From Paraphoma chrysanthemicola (Eukaryota; Ascomycota; Dothideomycetes; Pleosporales; Phaeosphaeriaceae), in the NCBI GenBank assembly GCA_020744225.1, contig JAGMWG010000014.1, forward strand, positions 310,001-374,000: 64,000 nt of DNA, given 5' to 3'. Below, piece by piece: positions 42,626-54,739 of the stretch; positions within the stretch are counted from its first letter, which is position 1, and each line of letters opens with the position of its first letter. The position numbers were made by a program, and so were the translations under genes. The notes under the pieces are model-generated. The model saw only the letters and a program-made list of their open reading frames with translations. It searched no databases and was not told the origin of the DNA.

Positions 42626-45381
42626 TCAAACCCAGTTATCGCGCTCTCGCTCATCTTTCGTGCCGTTTCCCTTCAACCAGCCCACACCTGCATTCGCAAC
42701 TCCTTTCCATCGCTCAACGCTTTTCTTCTTGCTGAATCTGTACTGGCGCTCGAGGCTCTGCTCCAAGCGCTGCTTGAACGGCGCTTCTCCTGTTGTTCCC
42801 AAACCAGCCAGCTCCATGTCTTCTCGAACCTCAGCTTCCCTGAAGCCCCGAGCGGAACTGGTTCCGCGTCTAGACCTGACGGAGTTCTCGCGGTTCAAAT
42901 TTGTCTTGGAGCTCATTGTCGCGTTGGACCGGACTCTGCGCAAGCGATCTTGCAGATCTGCAGCTTCGCCGTCACCCAGTATTCTGCCTTTCCTATTCGA
43001 TGGTGGAGTGTGATAGTCCCAGTTCGAGTTCATGCGGCGTAAATTATACTTGCGTGGGCTTTGATCTAGCACTTGACCCAGCTCCTGTATGTCCTCGGCA
43101 CGAGCCCGCATCCGATCGAGCGACTGCATGCGAGGGGCGGCAAATGCACGGCCTTGAACTGATTGTGAAGGGCGGCGTCCTAATCGCGGCGAAGATCGAC
43201 CTCGCTGATAGTGGTTGGCTGTGCGCTTTTCCTCGATCGCCATGGCTACCTGGGCAACGGAGTTGGGCACGACATCAAGAGAATTCTGACAACATCAGCC
43301 TCGTCAAAATCGAAACCATCTGGTCATGACGTACCATGTGTATGAGTACGATTGGGAGCTGAACGGTCACGAGCTTTCTAGAAAAGTTCAGCGAGTTTAG
43401 CTCCAGTGAGAGAAACTTACGTATGAGTACTTCCGACTATCACATTCAGAAAGTATCGGACTTCAAAGTATTTACCTGATATGTCAGTACGCATATGATG
43501 AGTCTAGTGGAGCACATCTTACCACACTTGACTGTGGCATGGCTACGAGGTAGTTCGAGATCGCAAGTACGAATGTGCGTCTGGTGTGCAGGAACGCCAT
43601 GCCAACCAGCAGAACCGTGCTTGACGACCGACTTGCTCAAGATGGACCGTTCGTTGCTGTCAAAAATGCGAGCTTGGCCCGCCGATTTCTCCATCGTTGA
43701 AGCAGCGGCCTAAAAGACACTGGATCAGCATGTGCGAATGTGCAACGAGTTTCCACCCAGAACGAACGTGTTTGTAACACAGTATGTCCCTCTCCAACTG
43801 CAACTCGATTTTTTTGATTGTCTTGCGGGTATTGTTCGTAACGTGTACGTCAACGTATATGCTCGTTCCACTGACCCAAACTTGTCGGTGCAGGCCAGCC
43901 GTCACTCGAACGATCTCGACGGTGCTGTCGCGCGGCTTGACATATTCGTCTGATGCAGTAAGGGGACTTGGAAGCGACATCAGTGCCTTCTCAGCTGATC
44001 GACAGTTAGTATCAATCAAGAGTGTTCAACGATCTGACTCACGGTCGTAGACGGAGAGTACCGTGACGTCCTCGGACGTTCGGACAATGTATTGTTTGCC
44101 ATGGTCGCGAATCAGGAGTGAAACGCAGAGCACGTATCGAATTCTCGCATTCTTTGAGTGAAATGGGGGAGGCCCAACGTTGAGGGGTAGGCTGAGGTTG
44201 AATGCTAAATTAGTGACTGAAGGCATCAAGTGCCAGAATATCTCGTCGGAGCCTATAGGTTCCTGCGTGTCAACCATGTTGGCTGGGGGTGGATTCTTCT
44301 CGTCGATGATTTCTGTAGCAAGGTTGAGAAACACGCATCGCCTATTCCCACTCATCTCCTCCAACCTAAGGAGGTCAATAGATATCCGGGCTATGTCCAA
44401 AGTCCTTCTATGACGTATTCGCTCAGCGTCGTCAATGTTGATCTGGACGGTTCCTTCAATTGAGCCACCGCCTACGAATATGCCGGCAGATAAGTCGAGA
44501 CCGAGCTCTATACGTGGATGACGATGCGAAGGAAACTCAAGCAACTCTTTCGAGAGGGGCTCTCGAACAAATGTTCGGGAAGGTACGCGCCGATTTGTGT
44601 CGTGGGCTATAGGATCAAAACGCGCAGCGACGTGACGAAGAGGCGACTGCGACTGTCCACGACGAGGTATGGTATGACCGCAGCCTTTGGGAGGTGGTAG
44701 TGGTATATTAGGTATAGTTTTTAGTAAGGTAGTAGCAGGTGCGCGCTGTGGATGTTGGTGTGGTGGATCCCGCCTTTGAGGGCGCTTTCTGGACCCGCTG
44801 CGTGCGCGCGTTCGTGAAGAAGAACGAGGTGGTACGCTGGCAGGTGGTATGCTGTATATACTGGATATGCTGTTATTGTCCACAGGACTTGGTGGAGATG
44901 GTGATCTAGAGGATCTACCTCGGTGGATAGATCTAATGTCATTACTTTCGATGCTCGTCTTCCTGTCTGGCTCCTTGTTCTCTACATTGCGTGTATCGAT
45001 GCTCGGTCGACGCCTCGAAGCCACGGACGGTTTACACGAAAGGTCTGGACGAGACGCACTGCGCGGGTGGCCATCCGAAAGCAACCTCGGGGGTAGAGTG
45101 TCCGCGAGGCTGGGCTCGGTGAGTTCACGGATGTCTGATAGAGGACGGATCTTTGCCCATGAAGCTGCGTTGATCGAGTGCCCTCTGGGTTCACCGATAT
45201 TACTGCCAACCATGCCTCCACAGGCGTCTAACTGGTTGTCGTTCGATCCTGGTGATGCTAGAAAGGACGAGGCGCTCTCCCTTTGCACAGCAGTGGCCTC
45301 TTTTGGCGGACCTTTGCCAGGCGGTGGTTGCGAGTGACCTGACCCTTTCAGCAGCCGTTCCGCGATCTCGGATAGTGTCAT
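42626..45381 (-). CDS. Arrestin-domain protein
   Basis: Six exons on the minus strand: 45381-44043, 43994-43768, 43709-43523, 43475-43421, 43377-43335 and 43285-42626, giving 836 residues. All joins keep frame, with donors GTGAGT, GTTCGT, GTAAGA, GTAAGT and GTACGT. The first 260 residues are disordered and Ser/Arg/Pro-rich. An arrestin N-like lobe follows (Glu-Leu-Gly-Leu-Asp-Leu-Ser-Ala-Gly-Ile-Phe-Val-Gly-Gly) and then the arrestin C lobe (Val-Tyr-Asp-Pro-Glu-Lys-Ala-Leu; Leu-Gln-Leu-Glu-Arg-Asp). The C-terminus is basic and disordered. Fungal arrestin-related proteins act as adaptors that bring ubiquitin ligases to membrane cargo. No clear PPxY motif was seen, so the ligase link is unproven. 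Confidence 0.87.
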
Positions 45382-47500
45382 CGCTGCCTACCGTCAGCAG
45401 CTGCGGTGGTGCCAGAGGTATGCCAGGACCTGGTCAACGAAAGACTGCGCGCGAAGCAACGACTAGCGATTAGATGCTGACCGAGTATTTGATGCGGGAT
45501 CCGATACTGCTGAAATCAGGGGGAAAGTCATGTGAGACTATGTCAATGCTCGTTATCCTTTGGGTGGGTGAGGGCTGTCGCTTGAGGTTTGCATGGTGAG
45601 AGTCTTGCGATATGATCTATGTTCAGTTCGCGGTTCTGATGACGGCAGGCGCTCGCTCGATGACACTCCTTCCACAAATGCCACGTGAAGTCAAGATAAC
45701 CTTCATTGACTAGGCAGGAGCAATGTGACAAATGATAGAAAACTAGAAGGAATGAGAAAAAGGCATTCATATTTTACTTTGGCACATGGCGGAATCGCTT
45801 CTGACGTCTTTCAGAGCATCTTAGCCTTACCTTTCAGTCTACGAGGTTGCAGACTTCTCAGTCCTCCTTACGAGCTACATGCGATGCACAATCTTGGAAT
45901 ATTGAGAATCTGCCAGCACGAATTCGCAACATTGTCACGCCTTCAGCATGACTCTTCACGATCTCAGGGCGACTGGAAAAACTCCGCTCTCGGTGTTGCA
46001 TGCCCATTCCGAACACCGACACGTCTAGCTCGCGCATAAACCACCGTCAAAAGTCACGATACTCCGAAACGAACACGGACCGTTCATTCGTACGAGTCTC
46101 GACCGCCTCCAGGTCACCTGCTCGCTCAGCCGAGAAAAAGCGCGGCGCCGCTAGGCCAGTCGCGGCCAACAGAGCTCATGTGGTGCATAAAAGCAACGAC
46201 TCCGGCAAATCCAAGGATGGGGGATCCGGTAGCGGCCAACACGGTGCACGCAGGAGGAGCTCCTGCCGCGACTCATGCGAAACCACGGCGAGTATCTATG
46301 CCAGTGGTGAAGCGCGACAGGCCAGCGTGTTGGTGCGAATGGCGAATGGCGACCGGTAGTGGTGCGAGCGGGGTAGCTTCACGGGCGTGATCAAAAGCAC
46401 TTTGCAGTGCGGAGGCCTGCGTTGTCCACGTCACAGCTGGGCGACGTCGTTGTAGGGGCCATTGGTGAGCAGGCATGCGGATGCGCCAAGGGACTGATAA
46501 AGGCAGAGTTATCAGATGGAAGCTGCATCGTCAGCCTTACCAGCGTGAAATGGTTCCAAGCAGTCGTCCTGGTCCTGGTCTGATGGCGCGTGGCCTCGGT
46601 GCAGAGCCCTAGCGAGCGCCGACGTCGGTTGCCTGATGCGTACTGGCTGCTGGTGGCCCGGCATCACACGCCACGGTCGCATGTGCGCGCAGAAAGCTGA
46701 TGGACGGTGAGAGGTGGTGCTGATGCTGCCTCGAGCAGATCCGGTGTCTCTGCGAGGGCTGCGTCGAGATAAGAGGTGAGCATCGCAGGGTGAATGGCCT
46801 GGCGCGCAAGGCATCTTCCATGGAGATGCGCCGGAGAAGCACATAAAAAGCTGCTAGTGGGGCGGGAACTAAGCCGTCCCGGCTAGCCCGAAGCGGCATC
46901 GCGATCCAGTCGGCAGCAGGTGCCATGTTCGGTCGACTCCTCCAGAGCGCAGCTCTTTGCGACGGCTGCGCTGCGACTGAGCGGGCTGCCAATGCACTGC
47001 GCGCACCACCCCGCGAGAAAACTCTGAGCTGTCGGCGAAGTGCGCTCCGCACGCCTTGGCCAAGTGCAACAAGTGATGCCCAGCAGCGGACGGCCGCCTG
47101 CCATTTGCTCCCCGCGCGCGCGCAAGAATACGTCTGGGGGCAAGCTCATCTTTAACCACACGCAGCCAGCCCTGCCAGTGGACAAGATCTGGTCCCGCCC
47201 GTGCCATTTCAATCCAGCACCTCCGCCCCTCCGTCGAGCGAGCCTTCTTTGTTTCCATTACCCAAGAGCTTACCTCACAACTACTGCGCAACCACCCACA
47301 GGCCCCCGATTCTCCCTCGTTATCGCACATTATCAAACCCCCTAACACACACAATCACACTCGACCCGACGCTGCGGCTGCCCTGAACTGGGCGCGCTTA
47401 GCCGACTTAGAGCCTCCTGCCGCCATAACGACCTTCCTCGCTCGCGTCTATCGTCCCTCTTGGCGCTCGACGTGCCCCTCTATCAGCTGGAGGGGTGCGG
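45382..47500. other. Divergent promoter region of 2.1 kb
   Basis: It lies between the arrestin (-) and bZIP (+) genes. From about 46.0 to 47.2 kb it is GC-rich and has overlapping frames of 70-160 codons with no family signal. No gene supported. Confidence 0.5.
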
Positions 47501-48952
47501 ATGCTGCAGATGGGAGATAGTGAAGTAACAGATATGACGGCACCCGTGGGCAAGGCAGAGGCCTCGCGCGATGGTTCGACGTCGTCTATCGGATCGTCGC
47601 CCGAGCCTGGCCTGGCGGAGACATATACCCAAGAAGAGCCCCAGCAGCAGAAGCGCAAAGGCGGCCGCAAACCTGTGAGCTCCCCAATTGCCTGCCATGG
47701 CCGCAGAATATGCGCAATCGATTACCATGTCGAAGATAGGACTAACCAAGCGTCGTAAGATCTATGCCACCTCGGAGGAGCGCAAGCAGCGCAACAGACA
47801 GGCGCAAGCCGCCTTCCGCGAGCGCCGCACAGAGTACATCAAGCAGCTCGAGAGCACCATCAAGCACCATGAGGAGACGCTGCAGAACCTGCAAAACAGT
47901 CATCGCAATGCCGCCGACGAATGCCTTATGCTCCGCTACAAGAATTCGCTTCTGGAGAGAATCTTGCTCGAGAAAGGTGATCCTGCGTTCTTATCGTGCT
48001 CGACCCCCCAACATGTACTGACCGTCCCCACCAGGCATTGACGTCCAGGCCGAGCTGCGCGCAAAGACTGGGAGCCCCAATCTGGGCCCTACGCGGCCTG
48101 CAGCGTCCACACACGCCTCTCCCAACCAGGCACCGCTCTCTCAGCGCGCCATCTTGAACAGACAGCAGCAGAGGCGGTCGCTCCAAGGGCCTCCCAAGGC
48201 TGATGGTACCAATGGGCTGCCGATGATACAGCCCGACGGGCCTATACAGCGCTCACCATTGTCGCAGCCGACGCCAGGCTCGCACCTCTCGTCGCCGGCT
48301 CAGTCAGCCACGCGCTCCCCCAACTTTGTGCCGCTTGGTCAATCAGTGTCGCCTAACTTTGGGCCAATGCCTCCTCATCAGCAGCCCCTGCGGCCACAGC
48401 CGCCCAGGTCCAACTTTACTCCCGCTATGGGCCCACAGAGACCCTCCATACTCACAAACCACTCCCCTGCAAACGGGATCTCAAGCGCGTCCACTGTCGG
48501 TAGCAGCGGCAGTGGCTTAACACAGAGCAGTGGTACTGGGTTCCAATTCCAGACTCAGTTCACCGACCACATGACTCAACTGGGCAAGCTGACCCTTTCT
48601 TTTCCCCTCTTAGGTATAGGACTATGTTATCCTAGGCTGATTTTCGTGTACAGAGCAGGAGTACGAGGAACAAGCAGACTCCTACGACCACGACGATCCC
48701 AGCGACCAATCCGCCGGCCCCGGCCCGTTCCCACAACAAAACTTCCCGCCATCAAACAACATGCCACCACCAATGGCACCCTCACAGAACCCGCCGTTCA
48801 CATCTCCGGCGGCGCTGGCCCCCAACGATGGTGGTCATGTGTTCAACGGCATGAACAACCAACTGTTCGACCCCTACGATCCAATGCTCGATGCAGATCC
48901 GTTCGGCCTCTCAGCAAGCATGCATTTTCCGACAATGTACGAGTCAAGATGA
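47501..48952 (+). CDS. bZIP transcription factor
   Basis: Exons 47501-47674, 47760-47976, 48035-48583 and 48654-48952 give 412 residues. The basic region and zipper lie at about 59-129: ERKQRNRQAQAAFRERR with the Yap-like Gln-Ala-Ala-Phe-Arg core, then Tyr-Ile-Lys-Gln-Leu-Glu and heptad Leu/Ile positions. The middle is Pro/Ser/Gln-rich. The C-terminus carries Asp-Pro-Tyr-Asp-Pro-Met-Leu-Asp-Ala-Asp. Intron 1 ends in AAG and intron 2 is GTGATC..CCAG. For intron 3 the model uses a GC donor (GCAAGC at 48584). An alternative GTATAG donor at 48614 gives a 40-nt intron and 10 more residues; both keep frame. The lack of clustered Cys argues against a redox-regulated Yap1. Confidence 0.87.
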
Positions 48953-50293
48953 GATCTTGGCATGGCAAGATGATAAGAGAAGGAAACATAGGACCCTCCA
49001 CTTCTAGGAAACCACATCATTCCACACAAACTATTTAATTCGTGGTAGTTGGCGTCAAGACTGGTTTTGGACCCCACTAGCGATGCGTTACGGCAGCACG
49101 ACGGCGTTTACTTTGATTCATCTCGACGACCGGACGTCGCAGATCAGCGGCGGCATTCTCAAAAAGTTCATTTATCAGTTCTAGTCTTATGTCCGGTGTT
49201 ACTGCAAGAGACCAATTGGTCAAGGATTCAACGTCGAATTTTGGCGGCGCAACCTGTCGGTCGTGCCTGAGACGGGTTGCTGCCTTGTACATACTGTAAT
49301 TTGCTGTCTACCTCAATGTCAACAAATATCGCATGTCAGATGTAGACGAACCTCGGGATGACGTGAACGCGAGCCAAGACTGCCACTTTAAGCGAGCCAT
49401 GCAAGGCACCTGAGGATCAGTCCTCGAGGTGGCGCATACGCATTGCACTGAGGAGGCACGCCTGTATTGTTGCTGGTCTTGTGTAAAGTTTTGCTGTAAG
49501 CCGATTGTTCGTCCGGACACCCCAAATCTGACGTAGTACGTGTTTTTTGCTACATACTAAACACGAGGAACATAACCCGAAGCTACTATCTGCTTGCAGT
49601 CAGATGTTTGCATCTCATAACGCTCCTTACATTTGGTAAATGCGGCGTCATCGTGTTCCTGTCGCCACCAAATGTCGCAGTAATGCGTGCGCGTTCGTCA
49701 CCCCACCTCATTTCATCCCAATTGTAGATCCTGTGTCGCTTTGCATACTATTCTCTGCGTATCACGAGACCGCAAAGCAACCTGGAGATATTCAGGCCTC
49801 TAGACTAGAATGATGGCACTTAGCGTTCCTGAATGGCTTGCACGATGAGCGCGCACGTATGCTTGCAGCACCGAGGGGTCGCAGCCGAGCTCTGCATTCC
49901 CCCGTCGGTGGTTACTTTTTAAAGTAAATCATGGCAAGCATGACCACTGGCGCTCGACGCCTCTGTAACATGAATCGCAGACATTGAGAGTAAATAGCTC
50001 GCAAGTCGGCCTCATTGACATAACACAAAAGCCGATGCATTGCTGCCATGATGGCTGCTGGAGCTGGTGAGGTCCAATCCCCGTTCGCTTAGGCGCTCTG
50101 GGGTGCCCCACTACCAGCACCTATTCCACAGTCCAAAATTGCCTTGCTTGAACCTCACGTCAACTCGCCTGAGAGCAACACAACACCCGAGAGCCACGTC
50201 CCTAAGTCCGTAGGGCAAGCTCTCCCACACTCTTCCTCTTCCCCGCAGGTTGCGCATCAGAAGGGAAAAGCGCGAAAGGCGCTAAACACCAAG
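48953..50293. other. Intergenic, nothing recognised
   Basis: The bZIP 3' region and the Stm1-like promoter. A C-rich leader precedes the next start. No gene supported. Confidence 0.5.
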
Positions 50294-51661
50294 ATGTCGA
50301 CAATTGCTTCCAAGGTGAGCTCCACCTCGGCCGTCGCCTCGAGTGCACACGGCATTGGCAGCGGCAGCCACTCGATGGCGCTCGTCAATCATCTCAATGG
50401 CTAACTCTGTATCCAGAACATTTACGAGCTGCTGGGTACGTAGCCAGCGCAGCAGTACGCGACGTGCGCATCACTCACACCCCGCAGGTAACGACCCGGA
50501 GCTCGACCCCGACAGGCCGGCAGACCCCCCAACACGGGCGATCGAGAAGCCCGTTGCAAGGCACGGCAAGCGCGATGGCACTGATGCCCCACGGCCGACG
50601 ACCGACAGGCCCGCCAACCAGAACCGCGCCAAGCAGACTGCCAGCGCGAACGAGAACGGTACGTCAGAATGCAGAGGCAGTCAACGTGGCTGCGTAGAGC
50701 AATGTGTGAGAACCTGTACTGACTGAATGCAGCCTTCCGGGATCGTGGCCTTGGAGCGGATAAGAACCGCGGCCGAGGATCAGGCGGTACGCTCAGGAAT
50801 GAATGCTACTTTGAGATCTACTAACGCAACAACAGAGCCCACTGAAGGCGGAGAGCGTGGCGGCTACCGTGGCCGTGGCCGTGGCGGACGTGGAGGTCGT
50901 GGAGGTGCCCGTGGTGGTGAGGGCGACCGCCGCAGCAGGACCGGCATCGGGTAAGAAAGCCTACATTGCTTCGTGAACCAGGACTGACCATTTTCAGCGA
51001 GCAAGAGAAGCAGGCCGCTCACGGCTGGGGTGGAAACGATGGCAACGCCGAGCTAGAGGATGAGCAGGCAGGCGAGGCCATTGCTAAGGCCGAAGAGAAG
51101 GATGCTGTCGCCGACGCTGCTGATGGCGAGAACCAGGCCGAGGCTGAGCCCGAGGACAGGAGCAAGTCATACGCTGCCTACCTTGTTGAGCAGGCCGAGA
51201 AGAAGCTCTCCCTTGCCGCCCAGAACGTCCGTCAGGCCAACGAGGGCAGCAGCAAGAAGTTCCCCGAAGGCAAGGCTCTGTCCCGTGAGGAAGAAGAGGA
51301 GGCCTACATCGCCGGCCAGGGTGCTAAGGCTAAGCGTGAGCGCCAACGTAAGGAGAAGGTCCATGTCGAGCTCGACGGCGACCGCATGCTCGCTCCTCCT
51401 CCCCGTGAGGGTGGTGCCCGAGGAGGCCGTGGCCGCGGCCGTGGCGAGTTCCGTGGTGAGGGACGTGGTCGTGGAGGTGAAGGCCGTGGCGGCGGCGAAG
51501 GCCGTGGTCGTGGCGAGGGTCGTGGCGAGTTCCGTGGTGGACGCGGTCGTGGTGAGGGTGGACGTGGTCGCGGCGAAGCTCGCGGACGCGGCGGTCGTGG
51601 TGGAAACCAGTCCGGCCCCAACATCACCGACTCCAGCGCGTTCCCCAGCCTGGGCGCATAG
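50294..51661 (+). CDS. Stm1/SERBP1-family ribosome-binding protein with RGG box
   Basis: Six exons, 50294-50314, 50417-50435, 50488-50658, 50733-50786, 50836-50950 and 50998-51661, give 347 residues. The first two exons are 21 and 19 nt. Together they encode MSTIASKNIYELLGND, the conserved Stm1 N-terminal motif. A second conserved block (Arg-Ser-Lys-style: Arg-Ser-Arg-Thr-Gly-Ile, then HGWGG) marks the HABP4/SERBP1 core, which threads into the mRNA channel of idle 80S ribosomes. There are two RGG runs: one in exon 5 and a long Gly/Arg/Glu repeat at about 265-330. The end, Ser-Ala-Phe-Pro-Ser-Leu-Gly, is typical. The donors GTGAGC, GTACGT, GTACGT, GTACGC and GTAAGA all keep frame. Confidence 0.92.
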
Positions 51662-52636
51662 TTTCGACACTTTGTCGACATATACGGACACGACCAGAGC
51701 AGTCGTGTCGGCAAGCCATCCTGCGTAGATGGACTGGAAACGAGATCAACAAACCAATCAGACGATGGGCGAGCGAGCGGAGTAACTGAGCTGAAATGCA
51801 CCATGTAGAGATGAACAAAAAAGGGACAGGCGGAAAAATAACTCTCATCTACCCGGTATCCACAGTCATCTTCAGTGAACCTTCTTGTTCGGTCTACTTT
51901 GTGGGTTCGAAGGATTTCTCAGACATTTTCAAATCAAAAATTCGTGTATCTGATGTCCCCGCGTTTCTCTTCATGTGTTTGTGCCTTTTGAAATATACCC
52001 CTCGCCCCTACTTCACGAGCAGATGTGGCGGGCTTTTAATGCCACTAAGGCTGCATCACGACTGCTCTTGAGACGCTGGTATAGTACAGTTTCTTGATAA
52101 GAGACGGACTACTTGACTTACGTGTGCTGACCATGTCGATGCTTCGTCATTCGTGCCGTGTTATATCTGCGAGCTTCTCCTGAAGTAGGACACAATAAGG
52201 TTTATGCATTGACGATCAAATGATCGACTCGGATGAATCAAGATAGTAGGACAGTTATGTATTCTGATGACACTCGAGGCAATGCATGAATGAGTATGTT
52301 TGAAATCTACTTGGCTAAGAACTATTGAGCTTGAAACATTGAAAGGAATATGGTATGTCACGCGATGCAGAAAACGAAGTACAAGAAAAAGGAGACGAGT
52401 ATGTTCATGCTCATATTCTCATTATTGTCCTGGACCGGTCAGTCTCTTCATATCCTTGACTGACTGTGCACTGCGGCCGAACCGCTGATGATACTTGATT
52501 TATATAATCATCGAAAGAAACACGCTACGAAATGCCATGCAAGAACGAAATGATGCCCTCCCAGCACCACTTCCCGTGATTCTAACGCCGCAGTCCAGGT
52601 AAATCCCGAAAACGCCGTACATGCTCGTACTAATAC
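51662..52636. other. Convergent gap, nothing recognised
   Basis: It separates the 3' ends of the Stm1-like (+) and RBR ligase (-) genes. AT-leaning, with no gene or repeat. Confidence 0.5.
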
Positions 52637-54739
52637 TCAATCAAATATCGATGGTGTCGCCATCTCCAGCTCTTCAACTTCCGTCTGCTGCACACTTTGT
52701 CCTTCATCCGCGCCTGTACTCTCACCCACCACCATGTTTGGAACGGTCTCTGTCTCTGGTTCTGGCTCCGGCAATGGCAGCGTCAAGGGGAGTCCATCTA
52801 TCTCTTCCATCTCTCGAGCTTCTTGATCTTCAGCTTCCCGTGCTGCACGCTTTGCTGCTTCGTCTTTTTCTTCTTGCACAGTAACAGCGTGGGATTTGCA
52901 TGTCTCGCAGACAAGGATACGGCAATTATAGCATTCGTGTGCGAGACTGTGTGGGGTGGTTTCAGTGTTGAAGATGTTTGTTTTCGGGGATGTTGGAGTG
53001 GCAGATCGATGGGTAGATGGTTCTGGCGATACTGCTGTTATGACGCCTTCCATAGGCGAGGTCTGACGTGCTGGGAGATTTTGGGTTGCAGGGGAGATGT
53101 TTGCTGTGAGATGTGGTGCTGTTCCGATGGTGGCGTCTGCTCTGAAAAGACCTTGGGGAGGCTGGTATCTCGCTCTTCCACCTCGTCCTCGTCCTCGTCC
53201 ACGTCTACCAATGCCTCCACGTCCTCGGAATGGTCGATCACGAGCAATGGCCGCTTGGTCAGACTTGCCCTCATCGGCTGCGGCGGTCTTGGGAGGCTCG
53301 ATCTCTGGACGTATGATGCTCCAGCACTTGACGCATTCCATATCGTTTGTTTGTGAGCCAAGAGCTGCAGTGAAGGGAACTTTGAAAACGCTGAAGAAGT
53401 GACGGCAGTCCCACGCACGATCTTGGTGTTCATCCGTCGGCTCTTCACCGAAATCAAGATCGGCGTTTTGCCAGTAGTGAGCTCCTCCGCCATCAAGATT
53501 CCTTGGACGAGAGCGCTCTTGTGCGGGTGCAGCGGCTACTGTTGCTGGAGTTGCGGACCCTCCGGCGTCAACGTCCGTAGCCTGGGCTGCTGTACTTGCG
53601 GTAGGTGCACTTTCCTCTTCGTCTTCCTCACCGTCTTCTTCAGGCTCATCATCATCGTACTCATCTTCATCGTCGGCACAGCCTCCATCGCACGTTTCAA
53701 TGCCTTCGAGACAGCTCCAACAGAAATGCGAACCACAGCGACACTCCATATGGTTGCACCCGAACATCCGCTTCACTCCATGTCCGCACTTGGGGCACTT
53801 CTTGTAACCCCAACTCTTTAGTAGTGCGGCAGTCTCTGCGTCGAGTCCGAATTCGGTTATGCTGCAGATGCTCCCGGGATGGGCGACTTGTCGACATTCT
53901 GTGCATATACTCACCTCGCAAGTTGGACACTCAAAAGAAGCTGCAGTGGGCGTGCCGACTCCAGAGTCTACGCGCTGTTTATTGTTCATACGGGCACTCT
54001 GCGGCAATAGTCGTTCGGGTATGAAGGCCGAGCAGACCGGCACGGGACAATAGAATGGTTTCGGAGTTGACCATTCCTCGTACTTTTGTCTGAAAAGTTG
54101 CGCCTCCTCGTCTGTCAAGTATGGCCGCGCGACGTGGAGGTTGATAGGCACGCAGCAGCGTGGTGGCATCCGACTAAAGTCTTTACAAGCCTCAATGAAC
54201 ATATTTTTGACACATTCTGTGCAGTAGTCGTGCTTGCAGAACCGACACGGCTTTAGGGCTTCCTTTGAGTAGTTCGGATCTTCTTCTCTTGGAACGGTCT
54301 TGCAGCATGTTAGACACTGAGGATCAGGTATTGGAGGTGGCTGGACGGGTTCGACAGGCAGTGGGCGTGAAACGGGAGGAGCGCTTGGTTGGGTATCGTA
54401 GACTATGCCTCTCAAGCGCTGCTCCTCTAGGAATTGCTCAAAGTTAGAGCGAAGGTGTTGTACGTCGGCCATGTTGTTCGCGGTGTCGAATGACGTGTAC
54501 CGCGCACGTGCGTTGCTATTCTCTGTCGAAATGGTCGAAGTCGCAATCTTGCTATCGTCGCGAAAGTCTGGGACATGCGCCTTCGAGATGTGAAGGACAA
54601 GGCTATGTATTTGAGGTGCGGGGTCTTGGCACGGTCCTCCTTCGTTTGTATGGTTCATGTCGTGATGGATAGCAGCAGGCACGACGGAGGCAGCAGCCTT
54701 CACGTGCTGCCGCCGTATTCGGGAGAATTTTGAACCCAT
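52637..54739 (-). CDS. RBR-type E3 ubiquitin ligase (RING1-IBR-RING2)
   Basis: A single exon of 700 residues from ATG 54739. RING1 is at about 142-196 (Cys-Leu-Thr-Cys-Cys ... Cys-Arg-Phe-Cys-Lys-His-Asp-Tyr-Cys), IBR at about 215-295 (Tyr-Cys-Pro-Val-Pro-Val-Cys; Cys-Thr-Glu-Cys), and RING2 at 315-343 (CPKCGHGVKRMFGCNHMEC). Cys328 in Phe-Gly-Cys-Asn-His-Met is the expected catalytic cysteine that takes ubiquitin as a thioester. The N-terminus MGSKFS fits the N-myristoylation pattern (Gly2, Ser6), which suggests membrane binding. After an acidic run (about 350-375) there is an RGG-like stretch (about 520-545) and a Glu-rich helical tail. The substrate is unknown. The ATG is preferred over the upstream TTG. 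Confidence 0.92.
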   Translation of the reverse strand: MGSKFSRIRRQHVKAAASVVPAAIHHDMNHTNEGGPCQDPAPQIHSLVLHISKAHVPDFRDDSKIATSTISTENSNARARYTSFDTANNMADVQHLRSNFEQFLEEQRLRGIVYDTQPSAPPVSRPLPVEPVQPPPIPDPQCLTCCKTVPREEDPNYSKEALKPCRFCKHDYCTECVKNMFIEACKDFSRMPPRCCVPINLHVARPYLTDEEAQLFRQKYEEWSTPKPFYCPVPVCSAFIPERLLPQSARMNNKQRVDSGVGTPTAASFECPTCEVSICTECRQVAHPGSICSITEFGLDAETAALLKSWGYKKCPKCGHGVKRMFGCNHMECRCGSHFCWSCLEGIETCDGGCADDEDEYDDDEPEEDGEEDEEESAPTASTAAQATDVDAGGSATPATVAAAPAQERSRPRNLDGGGAHYWQNADLDFGEEPTDEHQDRAWDCRHFFSVFKVPFTAALGSQTNDMECVKCWSIIRPEIEPPKTAAADEGKSDQAAIARDRPFRGRGGIGRRGRGRGRGGRARYQPPQGLFRADATIGTAPHLTANISPATQNLPARQTSPMEGVITAVSPEPSTHRSATPTSPKTNIFNTETTPHSLAHECYNCRILVCETCKSHAVTVQEEKDEAAKRAAREAEDQEAREMEEIDGLPLTLPLPEPEPETETVPNMVVGESTGADEGQSVQQTEVEELEMATPSIFD

